Shown in pieces: positions 32,651 to 37,673 of a stretch of DNA of 37,673 bases. The stretch comes from an uncultured Clostridia bacterium. GTDB taxonomy: Bacteria > Bacillota > Clostridia > Oscillospirales > Ruminococcaceae. The notes beneath the pieces are model-generated. The model saw nothing but the letters and a program-made list of their open reading frames with translations. It was not told the DNA's origin and did no database searches. Numbering within the stretch: position 1 is the first letter of the stretch; each line of letters begins with the position of its first letter. The translations under genes were made by a program, and so were the position numbers. The DNA is taken from positions 1-37,673 of the forward strand of contig CANQCL010000017.1 in assembly GCA_947589215.1 (NCBI GenBank), given 5' to 3'.

Positions 32651-32680
32651 TTAGACACCCTGTGAATTTTGTGCTATACT
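32651..32680 (+). promoter_or_regulatory. promoter of the HAD hydrolase gene
   Basis: TTAGAC (32651-32656), 18 bases, TATACT (32675-32680), about 25 bases before the start codon. Confidence 0.55.
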
Positions 32681-32704
32681 GTTATTAAAGAATGGAGAAA
32701 AAGT

Positions 32705-33370
32705 ATGATTAAAGCAGTTATTTTTGATATGGACGGTCTTATGATAGATACCGAGAAGCTGCTAATGCGGTTCTGGATCGAATCCGCTGAGAGCTTTGGT
32801 TTTGATATGACAAGAGAGGACGTCCTTTCTATAAGAAGTCTTGCGGGCAAGCTTACAGAGGCAAAGCTGAAAAAACGATTCGGCAAAGGCTTTGACTACC
32901 AAAAGGTTCGTGCTAAACGCATTGAGCTTATGAACAGCTACATAATGAAAAACGGAATTGAAAAGAAAAAGGGTCTTGACGAACTTTTAGAATATCTGAA
33001 AAATAACGGATATAGCACAGCAGTTGCAACTGCAACCGATTTGAAACGTGCGTCAATGTATCTTGATATAATAAATGTGACAGAATATTTTGATAAGATC
33101 GTTTGTGCTGCTATGGTGCAAAACGGAAAACCTCACCCCGATATTTATTTAAAAGCTTGTGAGGAGCTTGCCGTTCTGCCATGTGAAGCCATAGCATTAG
33201 AAGATTCCCCAAACGGTATCATCTCTGCTCACAGCGCAGGCTGTAAAGCTGTTATGGTTCCCGATTTATCAGAGCCGGACGAGGAACTAAGAAAAATTTT
33301 GTTTAAGAAAATTGACAGTCTTGACTTGCTCATTGATATTTTAGAAAATACAAAAAATCAGATTATTTGA
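32705..33370 (+). CDS. HAD-family phosphatase, beta-phosphoglucomutase-like
   Basis: A 221-residue haloacid dehalogenase hydrolase of subfamily IA. Motif I is FDMDGLMIDTE (Asp8 and Asp10), the motif II threonine is in VATATD, a Lys is in NGKPHPDIY, and motif III is ALEDSPNG. The helical cap between motifs I and II is of the phosphoglucomutase/phosphatase type. It probably dephosphorylates or isomerises a sugar phosphate; the substrate is unknown. I chose the ATG at 32705, with GGAGA upstream. Its stop codon is part of the -35 of the LCP promoter. Confidence 0.82.
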   Translation: MIKAVIFDMDGLMIDTEKLLMRFWIESAESFGFDMTREDVLSIRSLAGKLTEAKLKKRFGKGFDYQKVRAKRIELMNSYIMKNGIEKKKGLDELLEYLKNNGYSTAVATATDLKRASMYLDIINVTEYFDKIVCAAMVQNGKPHPDIYLKACEELAVLPCEAIALEDSPNGIISAHSAGCKAVMVPDLSEPDEELRKILFKKIDSLDLLIDILENTKNQII

Positions 33371-33395
33371 CTTTTTTGTGTAAAGACTATATAAT
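33367..33395 (+). promoter_or_regulatory. promoter of the LCP gene
   Basis: TTGACT (33367-33372), 17 bases, TATAAT (33390-33395). The -35 overlaps the stop codon of the HAD gene. The leader is about 80-107 bases, depending on the start codon. Confidence 0.75.
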
Positions 33396-33474
33396 GAGTT
33401 ACCATAAGCGGAAAAAAGGCAAGATTTCAAATATTTAATTAATATCAAAAACTTACTCCCTAATAAAAACAAAA

Positions 33475-33498
33475 GGAGGAAATGCTCCTTGCGAGCAT
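33475..33498 (+). promoter_or_regulatory. Shine-Dalgarno followed by a hairpin at the LCP start
   Basis: GGAGG (33475-33479) is followed after two bases by a 17-base hairpin ATGCTC-CTTGC-GAGCAT (33482-33498), then 10 bases to the ATG at 33509. Folding out the hairpin leaves a 12-base spacing. The ATG inside the hairpin is only two bases from the Shine-Dalgarno and in frame. Confidence 0.55.
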
Positions 33499-33508
33499 AA
33501 TCATAAAT

Positions 33509-35146
33509 ATGAAACAAATCGACAAAAATTCCGTAAACAGCGACGGAACATATCACTTTAAAGGCGATAAAAGCAAGGAAAGCTTTACAGATTATTATGA
33601 CAGAGCCTTTAATTCAGAGCCTAAGGAGGAGGAACTCGGCGCTGAATTCGCCAAAGGCTTTCACGAGGAAATAAATATAGATGTAGATCCTTACCGAGAT
33701 TACAAAAAAGAAAATCCTTTTCAAAATCCTAATTACAGACGCTCAAATAACGAAAGAAATTACAACAATCAAAATGGATATAATGATTACGGGTATAACC
33801 CATACGATGATTACAATAGGGGTAACGGACAAAATCAAAACAAAGGAAACGGACAAGCTAATATGAATAATAATGATTTCGGTTATGAAGACCGGTATAC
33901 AAGACGCAGTCAAAATCAAGGCAGGGGCAATCAGAACAGGGGTAATCAAAGCAGAAGCTACCCGAACAGAAATCAAAATCCACCGCCGAGACAAAACGGT
34001 AATTACAGAGAAAATCAGAATTACCAAAACAGAAGACGCCCTCAGCCTAATAACCGTCAGCAAAGAAATTATGACAGCAGAGATTATGAAAGGGATTACA
34101 GACCACGTGAAAGATACGACAATTTTGACAGACACGATAAGAGAAATAAAAAGGGTAAAAAGAAAAGAAGATTTACATTCAAGAAGTTTTTGCTTATTCT
34201 TATTCTGTTGATTCTAATTGCATTCGGACTGGTATCTGCACTGATCCTTCATTATATAGGACTTATGAATTTGGTCGATACAGGTGACAGAGTTGCAAAC
34301 TCGGCAAGCGTTATTTCATCAGATAAGGTTGAGAATATTCTTATAATAGGCAGCGATTCAAGAACAGAAGATGAAAGAGCTCGTTCTGATTCTATGATTC
34401 TTTTATCTGTTAACAAAGAAAGCAAACAGCTTGTACAGACCTCATTTATGAGGGATATGTATGTTGAGATACCCGGATTCGGCGAAAATAAAATAAACGC
34501 TGCATACAACAACGGCGGTCCTGAGCTTGTTATGGACACAATTGAGCAAAACTTTAATATTCAGATAGACCACTATATACAGATAGATTTCTTCTCATTT
34601 ATTGATATTATAGACGCTCTCGGAGGGCTGGATATAGAAATCTCAGACGCAGAAGCTCAGGCTATGACAGATCCGTTAGGTGAACAGAATAAGTATCTTG
34701 ACAACGACAGAGGTACAGACTACTTGACCAAAGGCGGAAAAATTCATATGAACGGCAACCAGGCTCTTGCATATGCAAGGATAAGGCATATTGATGGAAC
34801 TACAGGTACCGACTTTGGAAGAACAGACCGTCAGAGAAAAGTTTTAAATATGATCATAGACAAAATCAAGAGCGCAGGTATATCTGATATAAACAAAATG
34901 CTCGAGAATGTTCTTCCTAAAATCACTACCAATCTGACAAAGAATCAGCTATATTTCCTGTCGTTAAGAGCGCCGTTTATTCTAGGGTATGAGCGCATTG
35001 AAATGAGAATACCATACGGCGATGAGGACAGTCAATCAAACGAAAGATACTGGGAATATGGAACAGGCGCAGGAGGTTCTTCAATATTGGTTGTAGACTT
35101 TGACAAAAACTCAGCATTGCTTAGAAAGACCATTTACGGTTATTGA
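33509..35146 (+). CDS. LytR-CpsA-Psr (LCP) family cell-wall polymer ligase
   Basis: A 545-residue protein (554 if the ATG at 33482 is used). The first about 220 residues are cytoplasmic and low in complexity, rich in Asn, Gln, Arg and Tyr, ending in a Lys/Arg cluster (KKGKKKRR). One membrane helix (about 227-249) follows, then an extracytoplasmic LCP domain with IGSDSR, MRDMYVEI, NKINAAY, YARIRH and DFGRTDRQRKVL, the conserved Asp and Arg residues that bind the polyprenyl pyrophosphate substrate. LCP enzymes transfer teichoic acids or capsule from lipid carrier to peptidoglycan, a fitting end to the tar pathway. The long N-terminal tail is unusual. Confidence 0.88.
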   Translation: MKQIDKNSVNSDGTYHFKGDKSKESFTDYYDRAFNSEPKEEELGAEFAKGFHEEINIDVDPYRDYKKENPFQNPNYRRSNNERNYNNQNGYNDYGYNPYDDYNRGNGQNQNKGNGQANMNNNDFGYEDRYTRRSQNQGRGNQNRGNQSRSYPNRNQNPPPRQNGNYRENQNYQNRRRPQPNNRQQRNYDSRDYERDYRPRERYDNFDRHDKRNKKGKKKRRFTFKKFLLILILLILIAFGLVSALILHYIGLMNLVDTGDRVANSASVISSDKVENILIIGSDSRTEDERARSDSMILLSVNKESKQLVQTSFMRDMYVEIPGFGENKINAAYNNGGPELVMDTIEQNFNIQIDHYIQIDFFSFIDIIDALGGLDIEISDAEAQAMTDPLGEQNKYLDNDRGTDYLTKGGKIHMNGNQALAYARIRHIDGTTGTDFGRTDRQRKVLNMIIDKIKSAGISDINKMLENVLPKITTNLTKNQLYFLSLRAPFILGYERIEMRIPYGDEDSQSNERYWEYGTGAGGSSILVVDFDKNSALLRKTIYGY

Positions 35147-35178
35147 TATTAACCAGTTATAAAGGCTATAAAATCAAA

Positions 35179-35216
35179 GTGGGTGTACCAAAACGGCGCA
35201 CCCACATTTATTATTA
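35179..35216 (+). terminator. terminator after the LCP gene
   Basis: GTGGGTG (35179-35185) pairs with CACCCAC (35199-35205), with one further wobble pair, followed by ATTTATTATTA. The T tract is weak, but the position 33 bases past the stop fits. Confidence 0.65.
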
Positions 35217-35330
35217 CAGTGAAAATAAAAGCCCCGTGCTGAAAGCTCCCCTATGGACATAAATGAACATACACCCGCAATATTAATCACTATGCCTTTA
35301 ACAGCAAAGGCGTAAATTTTTCAGTTCAAC

Positions 35331-35380
35331 GAGCCGGTTTCGATTACTAAATTGCCGCTGCGATTTCACGGCAAAGGCTC
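35331..35380. repeat. palindromic element, copy 2
   Basis: Outer arms GAGCC (35331-35335) and GGCTC (35376-35380), inner arms TTGCCG (35352-35357) and CGGCAA (35369-35374). It matches the element at 5606-5659 in arms and in the ACTAAATTGCCG linker, while the loop differs. It lies in the 1332-base stretch without protein genes (35147-36478), which also holds the LCP terminator, an AAAGGC-type small hairpin at about 35290-35312, the candidate RNA and two divergent promoters. Confidence 0.65.
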
Positions 35381-35521
35381 AAAAATGTGCGCGATAAAGT
35401 AATTTTAACGCTATCCGCTTATGCCACTCTCTGCACATACAGAGCTTTTAAATGCACTGATAAATTATAATATTCCAAAAGACATTACAATGTGACAAAT
35501 TAAGACGCTTAAAAACATAAT

Positions 35522-35556
35522 AAGACCGATACATTACTGGTGTATCGGTCTTTTAT
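35522..35556. terminator. 12-bp terminator-like stem
   Basis: AAGACCGATACA (35522-35533) pairs with TGTATCGGTCTT (35541-35552). On the plus strand TTTTATA follows; on the minus strand TTATTATGTTTTT follows. It is placed where the candidate minus-strand RNA would end. Confidence 0.65.
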
Positions 35557-35829
35557 ATACCATATTAAATTTGTATTCTAAATCACATTTAATTTTACTT
35601 GATAATCGGTTTCACTCTTCCGATATCATTCACAGTATTAAATCATTTAGTCTTAACACTACATCCGTTAAGCTGATACTAACACTAATGTTATTATTTT
35701 AATGATATTCTTAAAGCATTTAAAATCTTAAAACTTATATCAATGCACTTCTGAATGTCTGCGGCTTTTGTTATAGCTTTGTTAGTTTAAATCTTCATCA
35801 GTTAAATAGATTCTGAAATTAGATTTCGT

Positions 35830-35889
35830 TTATATAACTGCCGAGCCGACCTTCAGGCTAACATACACTGATAAATCTTCTGTTGCCAT
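35830..35889 (-). CDS. 19-codon ORF in the candidate RNA
   Basis: MATEDLSVYVSLKVGSAVI, with GAGG 8 bases before the ATG (35887-35889) and a TAA stop. An in-frame ATG six codons upstream lacks a good site. It starts 19 bases after the stop of the preceding small ORF. No homology is recognised. Confidence 0.35.
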   Translation of the reverse strand: MATEDLSVYVSLKVGSAVI

Positions 35890-35908
35890 TGGACTCGCCT
35901 CTTTCATC

Positions 35909-35968
35909 TCAAATTTCAAGCAATCGGTCTTGATAGGCTTTAAGTTTTCTTTTTAACATTCCTATCAC
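35909..35968 (-). CDS. 16-19 codon ORF in the candidate RNA
   Basis: From the GTG at 35968 it is 19 codons; from the ATG at 35959 it reads MLKRKLKAYQDRLLEI. AAAGGA lies 6 bases before the GTG. The peptide is basic and could form one amphipathic helix. No family is recognised. Confidence 0.35.
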   Translation of the reverse strand: MIGMLKRKLKAYQDRLLEI

Positions 35969-36025
35969 GCCCTTTCCTTTTATTCCAATCTTGAGAATTA
36001 AATCAGCAGCCTCTTATAAAGCTAC

Positions 36026-36057
36026 ACAGTCTTAACTGTTCATCGGACTGTTCTCCT
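36026..36057 (-). other. repeated SD-hairpin module 3 with M-N-S ORF
   Basis: AGGAG (36053-36057), stem ACAGTC/GACTGT (36026-36031 with 36046-36051), loop with CCGATG; ATG-AAC-AGT-TAA occupies 36032-36043. Confidence 0.55.
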
Positions 36058-36099
36058 ATTCAAAAATTTGATTTGCTTGGTATTTTTCAATACCTAATT

Positions 36100-36123
36100 A
36101 TTAGCACATCGGTCTAATCTCCT
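36100..36123 (-). other. repeated SD-hairpin module 2 with M-C ORF
   Basis: AGGAG (36119-36123) abuts the stem ATTAG/CTAAT (36114-36118 with 36100-36104). The nine-base loop contains ACCGATGTG. ATG-TGC-TAA occupies 36101-36109. Confidence 0.55.
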
Positions 36124-36156
36124 TTTCAAATAATTGTTACAGTATCAGAATAAATC

Positions 36157-36184
36157 TTAACAGTTCATCGGACCTGTTCTCCTT
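36157..36184 (-). other. repeated SD-hairpin module 1 with M-N-C ORF
   Basis: AAGGAG (36179-36184) abuts the stem AACAG/CTGTT (36174-36178 with 36159-36163). The ten-base loop contains GTCCGATGAA. ATG-AAC-TGT-TAA occupies 36157-36168. Confidence 0.55.
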
Positions 36185-36257
36185 AATCAGAATTTTGAAG
36201 TAAAGAAAAATTCAATCAATCTTATATTAATAATCGTCTTTTCCTTTCCTCAACTAT

Positions 36258-36286
36258 AATATATCACACTTATTATCAGTTGTCAA
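36258..36286 (-). promoter_or_regulatory. promoter of the candidate large RNA
   Basis: On the minus strand TTGACA (36281-36286), 17 bases, TATATT (36258-36263); TATTAT two bases further is an alternative -10. It is divergent from the DUF1292 promoter. Confidence 0.75.
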
Positions 36287-36344
36287 TAGTTTTTTTCAAC
36301 TTTTTTATAATTTTTTTATTTAATTTTACTTTTACAAAATCTGC

Positions 36345-36373
36345 TTGACAATTGAATTTGTATATATTATAAT
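36345..36373 (+). promoter_or_regulatory. promoter of the DUF1292 gene
   Basis: TTGACA (36345-36350), 17 bases, TATAAT (36368-36373), perfect sigma-A elements about 105 bases before the start codon. Confidence 0.85.
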
Positions 36374-36380
36374 ATTAATG

Positions 36381-36424
36381 TTGTGGTGATTATATTGTTT
36401 TTTTGAAACACCATAACTTTTTTA
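36381..36424 (+). terminator. early hairpin with T tract in the DUF1292 leader
   Basis: TTGTGGTG (36381-36388) pairs with CACCATAA (36409-36416), followed by CTTTTTTATT. It begins at or next to the predicted transcription start, like an early attenuator. Confidence 0.5.
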
Positions 36425-36478
36425 TTAATCAAAAATTCGCATCAGTATTCTTAAAAATCATCTTGGGAGGTTTTAATT

Positions 36479-36856
36479 ATGAACGAAGAATTGGATATGC
36501 AGCCTGATCTGTATACTCTTGTTGACGAAGAAGGTCAGGAGCAAATGTTTGAGCTTTTAGATTCTCTTGAATATGAGGGTGAAACTTACTACGCTCTTAC
36601 ACCTTATCTGGAGGACGATGAAGCTATACTTGCTAACGATGGAGAGGTAGTCATTTTAAAGTCGACATACGAGGGCAACGAAGAGGTACTTGTTTCTGTT
36701 GACGACGACGAACTTTTTGATAAACTCGGCGACTTGTTTATGGATCGTTTTGCTGAGTTGTTTGAAGATGACGACGATGACTCTATTGAAATTGAGGGCA
36801 GCGACAGAGTTGATCTTGAAAGCGGAGAAGTAGACTTGACAGATTTAGACGATTAA
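36479..36856 (+). CDS. acidic DUF1292-family protein
   Basis: A 125-residue, strongly acidic cytoplasmic protein. Its first about 80 residues show the DUF1292 pattern (YTLVDEEGQEQMFELLDSLEYEGETYYALTP in outline, then LKSTYEGNEEVLVSVDDDELF). Its Asp/Glu-rich tail (DDDDDSIEIEG) is longer than the common YrzB-type member. In many Firmicutes this family is found near alaS and ruvX; neither is here. Function unknown. GGGAGG lies 9 bases before the ATG. Confidence 0.85.
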   Translation: MNEELDMQPDLYTLVDEEGQEQMFELLDSLEYEGETYYALTPYLEDDEAILANDGEVVILKSTYEGNEEVLVSVDDDELFDKLGDLFMDRFAELFEDDDDDSIEIEGSDRVDLESGEVDLTDLDD

Positions 36857-36897
36857 TTTCGCTGTGATTTTAATATTAATTTGTCGAATATTACCGC

Positions 36898-36926
36898 TTG
36901 TATACTCATACTGCAAGTGGTATAAT
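36898..36926 (+). promoter_or_regulatory. promoter of the small RNA at 36933
   Basis: TTGTAT (36898-36903), 17 bases, TATAAT (36921-36926), placed 40 bases after the DUF1292 stop. Confidence 0.65.
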
Positions 36927-36932
36927 ACTTAC

Positions 36933-37121
36933 AGTAAGAATCATTTGTTACTTACAATAAACTTTCTGCCTTGTACGAACAAGCACAGTTTTTATAATCC
37001 AACACATAGAATAAGGGAACTAAGCTCTGACTGAGGATTGCAGACCTCCCGAATTTTTTCGGACGAAGGGAGCGCGAGGCTGTCAGGCCGTTACCCACCT
37101 GCACGAGTGCGGGTTTTATTC
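36933..37121 (+). ncRNA. unidentified structured RNA of about 190 nt
   Basis: Downstream of a promoter, the sequence folds as a GTAAG/CTTAC hairpin, a CTTGT-ACGA-ACAAG hairpin, an 82-base complex arm (37015-37096: GGGAAC with GTTACCC, CTGAC with GTCAG, CTCCC with GGGAG, CCGAA with TTCGG) and a terminator CCTGCAC/GTGCGGG followed by TTTTATT. There is no ORF with a ribosome binding site. Size and independent transcription fit a 6S-like RNA, but I cannot match the 6S consensus. The 412-base gap (36857-37268) also has a second strong hairpin at 37145-37199. Confidence 0.55.
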
Positions 37122-37144
37122 ACTGTGCGACGGCAAGGCGGATA

Positions 37145-37199
37145 TATTTGAAATTCAACTGCCTATCTGGTATCATGCCGGATGGGCAGTTCGCAAATA
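37145..37199. other. long hairpin downstream of the small RNA
   Basis: TATTTG (37145-37150) with CAAATA (37194-37199) and AACTGCC (37157-37163) with GGCAGTT (37185-37191), extended by ATC/GAT pairs. There is no T tract. It could belong to a read-through form of the RNA upstream. Confidence 0.45.
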
Positions 37200-37225
37200 A
37201 AGTCAAAAATTTAGAGACAAGACAA

Positions 37226-37264
37226 AAGCGTTCAGGTCTTTTTAATGACCTGAACGCTTTTTGA
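37226..37264. terminator. bidirectional terminator
   Basis: A 14-bp inverted repeat (arms AAAGCGTTCAGGTC and GACCTGAACGCTTT) lies between the small RNA on the plus strand and the surface protein gene on the minus strand, with T tracts for both. It is a variant of the terminators at 2520 and 10958. Confidence 0.85.
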
Positions 37265-37268
37265 CGTC

Positions 37269-37673
37269 TTATTTTACTTTCTTCTTAACAACCTTGCTCC
37301 ACTTTCCAAAATACTTCCTGCCACTTGCAAGCTTATAAGCTCTTACCTTTACAAAATATTTCTTCTTTGGTTTTAGCTTTTTAAGTATGACCTTGTTCTT
37401 TTTAACCGTTACACTCTTCTTGTTCCTTGTAAACTTATTATTCGTAGCATACTGAACCTCATACCCCGTCGCTCCGCTTACCTTTTTCCAGCTTACATTT
37501 AATTTCTTTTTCTTTGCCTTTAGCTTAACTGCTTTTACCTTTGCTGGTTTTGTTGCTGTTGTAACTGTAGGCGGTGTTATGGGTTTAGGCGTTGCCGTTG
37601 TAGGTGCAGATGTAGATGGTGTAGCCGGAGTGTTTGGTGATTGTGACTGGTTGTTATTGTCTGATGAGTTTGA
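37269..37673 (-). CDS. C-terminal end of a fibronectin type III surface protein (partial)
   Basis: An open frame enters from the right edge with no start inside the window and ends at TAA (37269-37271), giving 134 residues. The first about 45 are a Ser/Thr/Pro/Asn-rich linker (PTTATPKPITPPT), and the rest is a fibronectin type III domain (SWKKVSGATGYEVQYA, then KLKPKKKYFVKVRAY and GKWSK) with a very Lys-rich end (VVKKKVK). Such domains occur in clostridial secreted or cell-wall proteins. No sorting signal follows the domain. The main part of the protein lies outside the window. Confidence 0.85.
   Translation of the reverse strand, partial: SNSSDNNNQSQSPNTPATPSTSAPTTATPKPITPPTVTTATKPAKVKAVKLKAKKKKLNVSWKKVSGATGYEVQYATNNKFTRNKKSVTVKKNKVILKKLKPKKKYFVKVRAYKLASGRKYFGKWSKVVKKKVK

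Larger units (their letters stand above)
35515..36250 (-). ncRNA. candidate large structured RNA / micro-ORF transcript
   Basis: A strong minus-strand promoter (36258-36286) drives into about 730 bases with no ORF over 25 codons, ending at a 12-bp stem (35522-35552). Three repeated modules in the first 230 bases each have AGGAG, a short stem and a loop with CCGATG, and two 16-19 codon ORFs follow. Further hairpins include GGTATT/AATACC (about 36080-36095), TTAAC/GTTAA (about 35653-35671) and ATCGG/CCGAT (about 35605-35625). The words ATCGG and CCGAT recur, allowing loop-loop contacts. No known class is recognised; large RNAs such as ROOL or GOLLD could not be tested. Confidence 0.5.

Noticed and set aside
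33743-34211. Long frames in other readings across the LCP N-terminal region, on both strands
   Set aside because: They are shadows of the low-complexity Asn/Gln/Arg codons; none has a ribosome binding site or family resemblance.
35515-36250. Degenerate prophage or a decayed protein gene
   Set aside because: No frame shows protein-family similarity, and the small ORFs keep good ribosome binding sites. There is no phage gene nearby. The possibility is not fully excluded, hence the modest confidence in the RNA call.
36933-37121. Naming this RNA 6S (ssrS)
   Set aside because: Size and terminator fit, but the long hairpin with a central open bubble typical of 6S cannot be drawn convincingly by eye, so it is left unassigned.

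Overview
The window looks like the chromosome of a low-GC, Gram-positive member of the Clostridia, most likely a Ruminococcus-like gut anaerobe (Oscillospirales). The evidence is the AT-rich sequence, strong Shine-Dalgarno sites with sigma-A promoters at 17-bp spacing, an oxygen-sensitive two-subunit-type fumarase, an M-box magnesium riboswitch ahead of mgtE, the ylxM-ffh-rpsP-khpA block and a ribitol-type wall teichoic acid locus. I see no transposase, integrase, phage structural gene or CRISPR array. The genus is an inference.

Layout. Bases 1-24300 are almost entirely minus strand. From right to left in transcription order: a long teichoic acid operon from a clear promoter at 24326-24354 (a TarL/TagF-like polymerase, tarI, tarJ, two recently duplicated TagF-like polymerases, a pyruvyl-transferase-like protein with a heptad-repeat tail, and a 1444-residue polymerase-HAD-polymerase fusion); the tarG-tarH ABC exporter with its own internal promoter; a PLP aminotransferase under a double operator; trpS; a large FtsX-type ABC permease, ychF and the matching ATPase; a DRE-TIM lyase-like gene; an amidohydrolase-fumarase alpha pair; tRNA-Leu(CAA); and the first codons of a gene leaving the left edge. 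Bases 24540-31620 are plus strand: M-box, a 30-codon leader ORF, mgtE, ylxM, ffh, rpsP, khpA, a PD-(D/E)XK-like protein and a D-Ala-D-Ala carboxypeptidase. After two small minus-strand membrane proteins come a HAD phosphatase and an LCP ligase. The last 2.5 kb is mostly non-coding apart from a DUF1292 gene and the C-terminal end of a fibronectin-III surface protein.

How the genes fit together. TarJ and TarI make CDP-ribitol, the TagF/TarL-like enzymes polymerise it, TarGH exports the lipid-linked chain, and an LCP protein 10 kb away is of the family that attaches such chains to peptidoglycan, which the carboxypeptidase trims. The cluster therefore describes cell-wall anionic polymer synthesis, with hints of modification (pyruvyl-transferase-like protein, HAD domain).

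Most unusual content. (1) A 1.3-kb intergenic region holds a strong minus-strand promoter (36258-36286) followed by about 730 nt with three repeated modules, each a Shine-Dalgarno followed by a small hairpin whose loop carries CCGATG and a 2-3 codon ORF. It then has two further 16-19 codon ORFs, more hairpins and a terminator-like stem. This is a candidate large structured RNA or micropeptide transcript. (2) Three unrelated genes share a 5' arrangement in which a 16-17 nt hairpin separates the Shine-Dalgarno from the start codon. (3) A second, about 190-nt RNA with its own promoter and terminator lies at 36933-37121. (4) A 50-bp palindromic element occurs in two intergenic sites. All functional statements come from reading the sequence and were not tested by database search.
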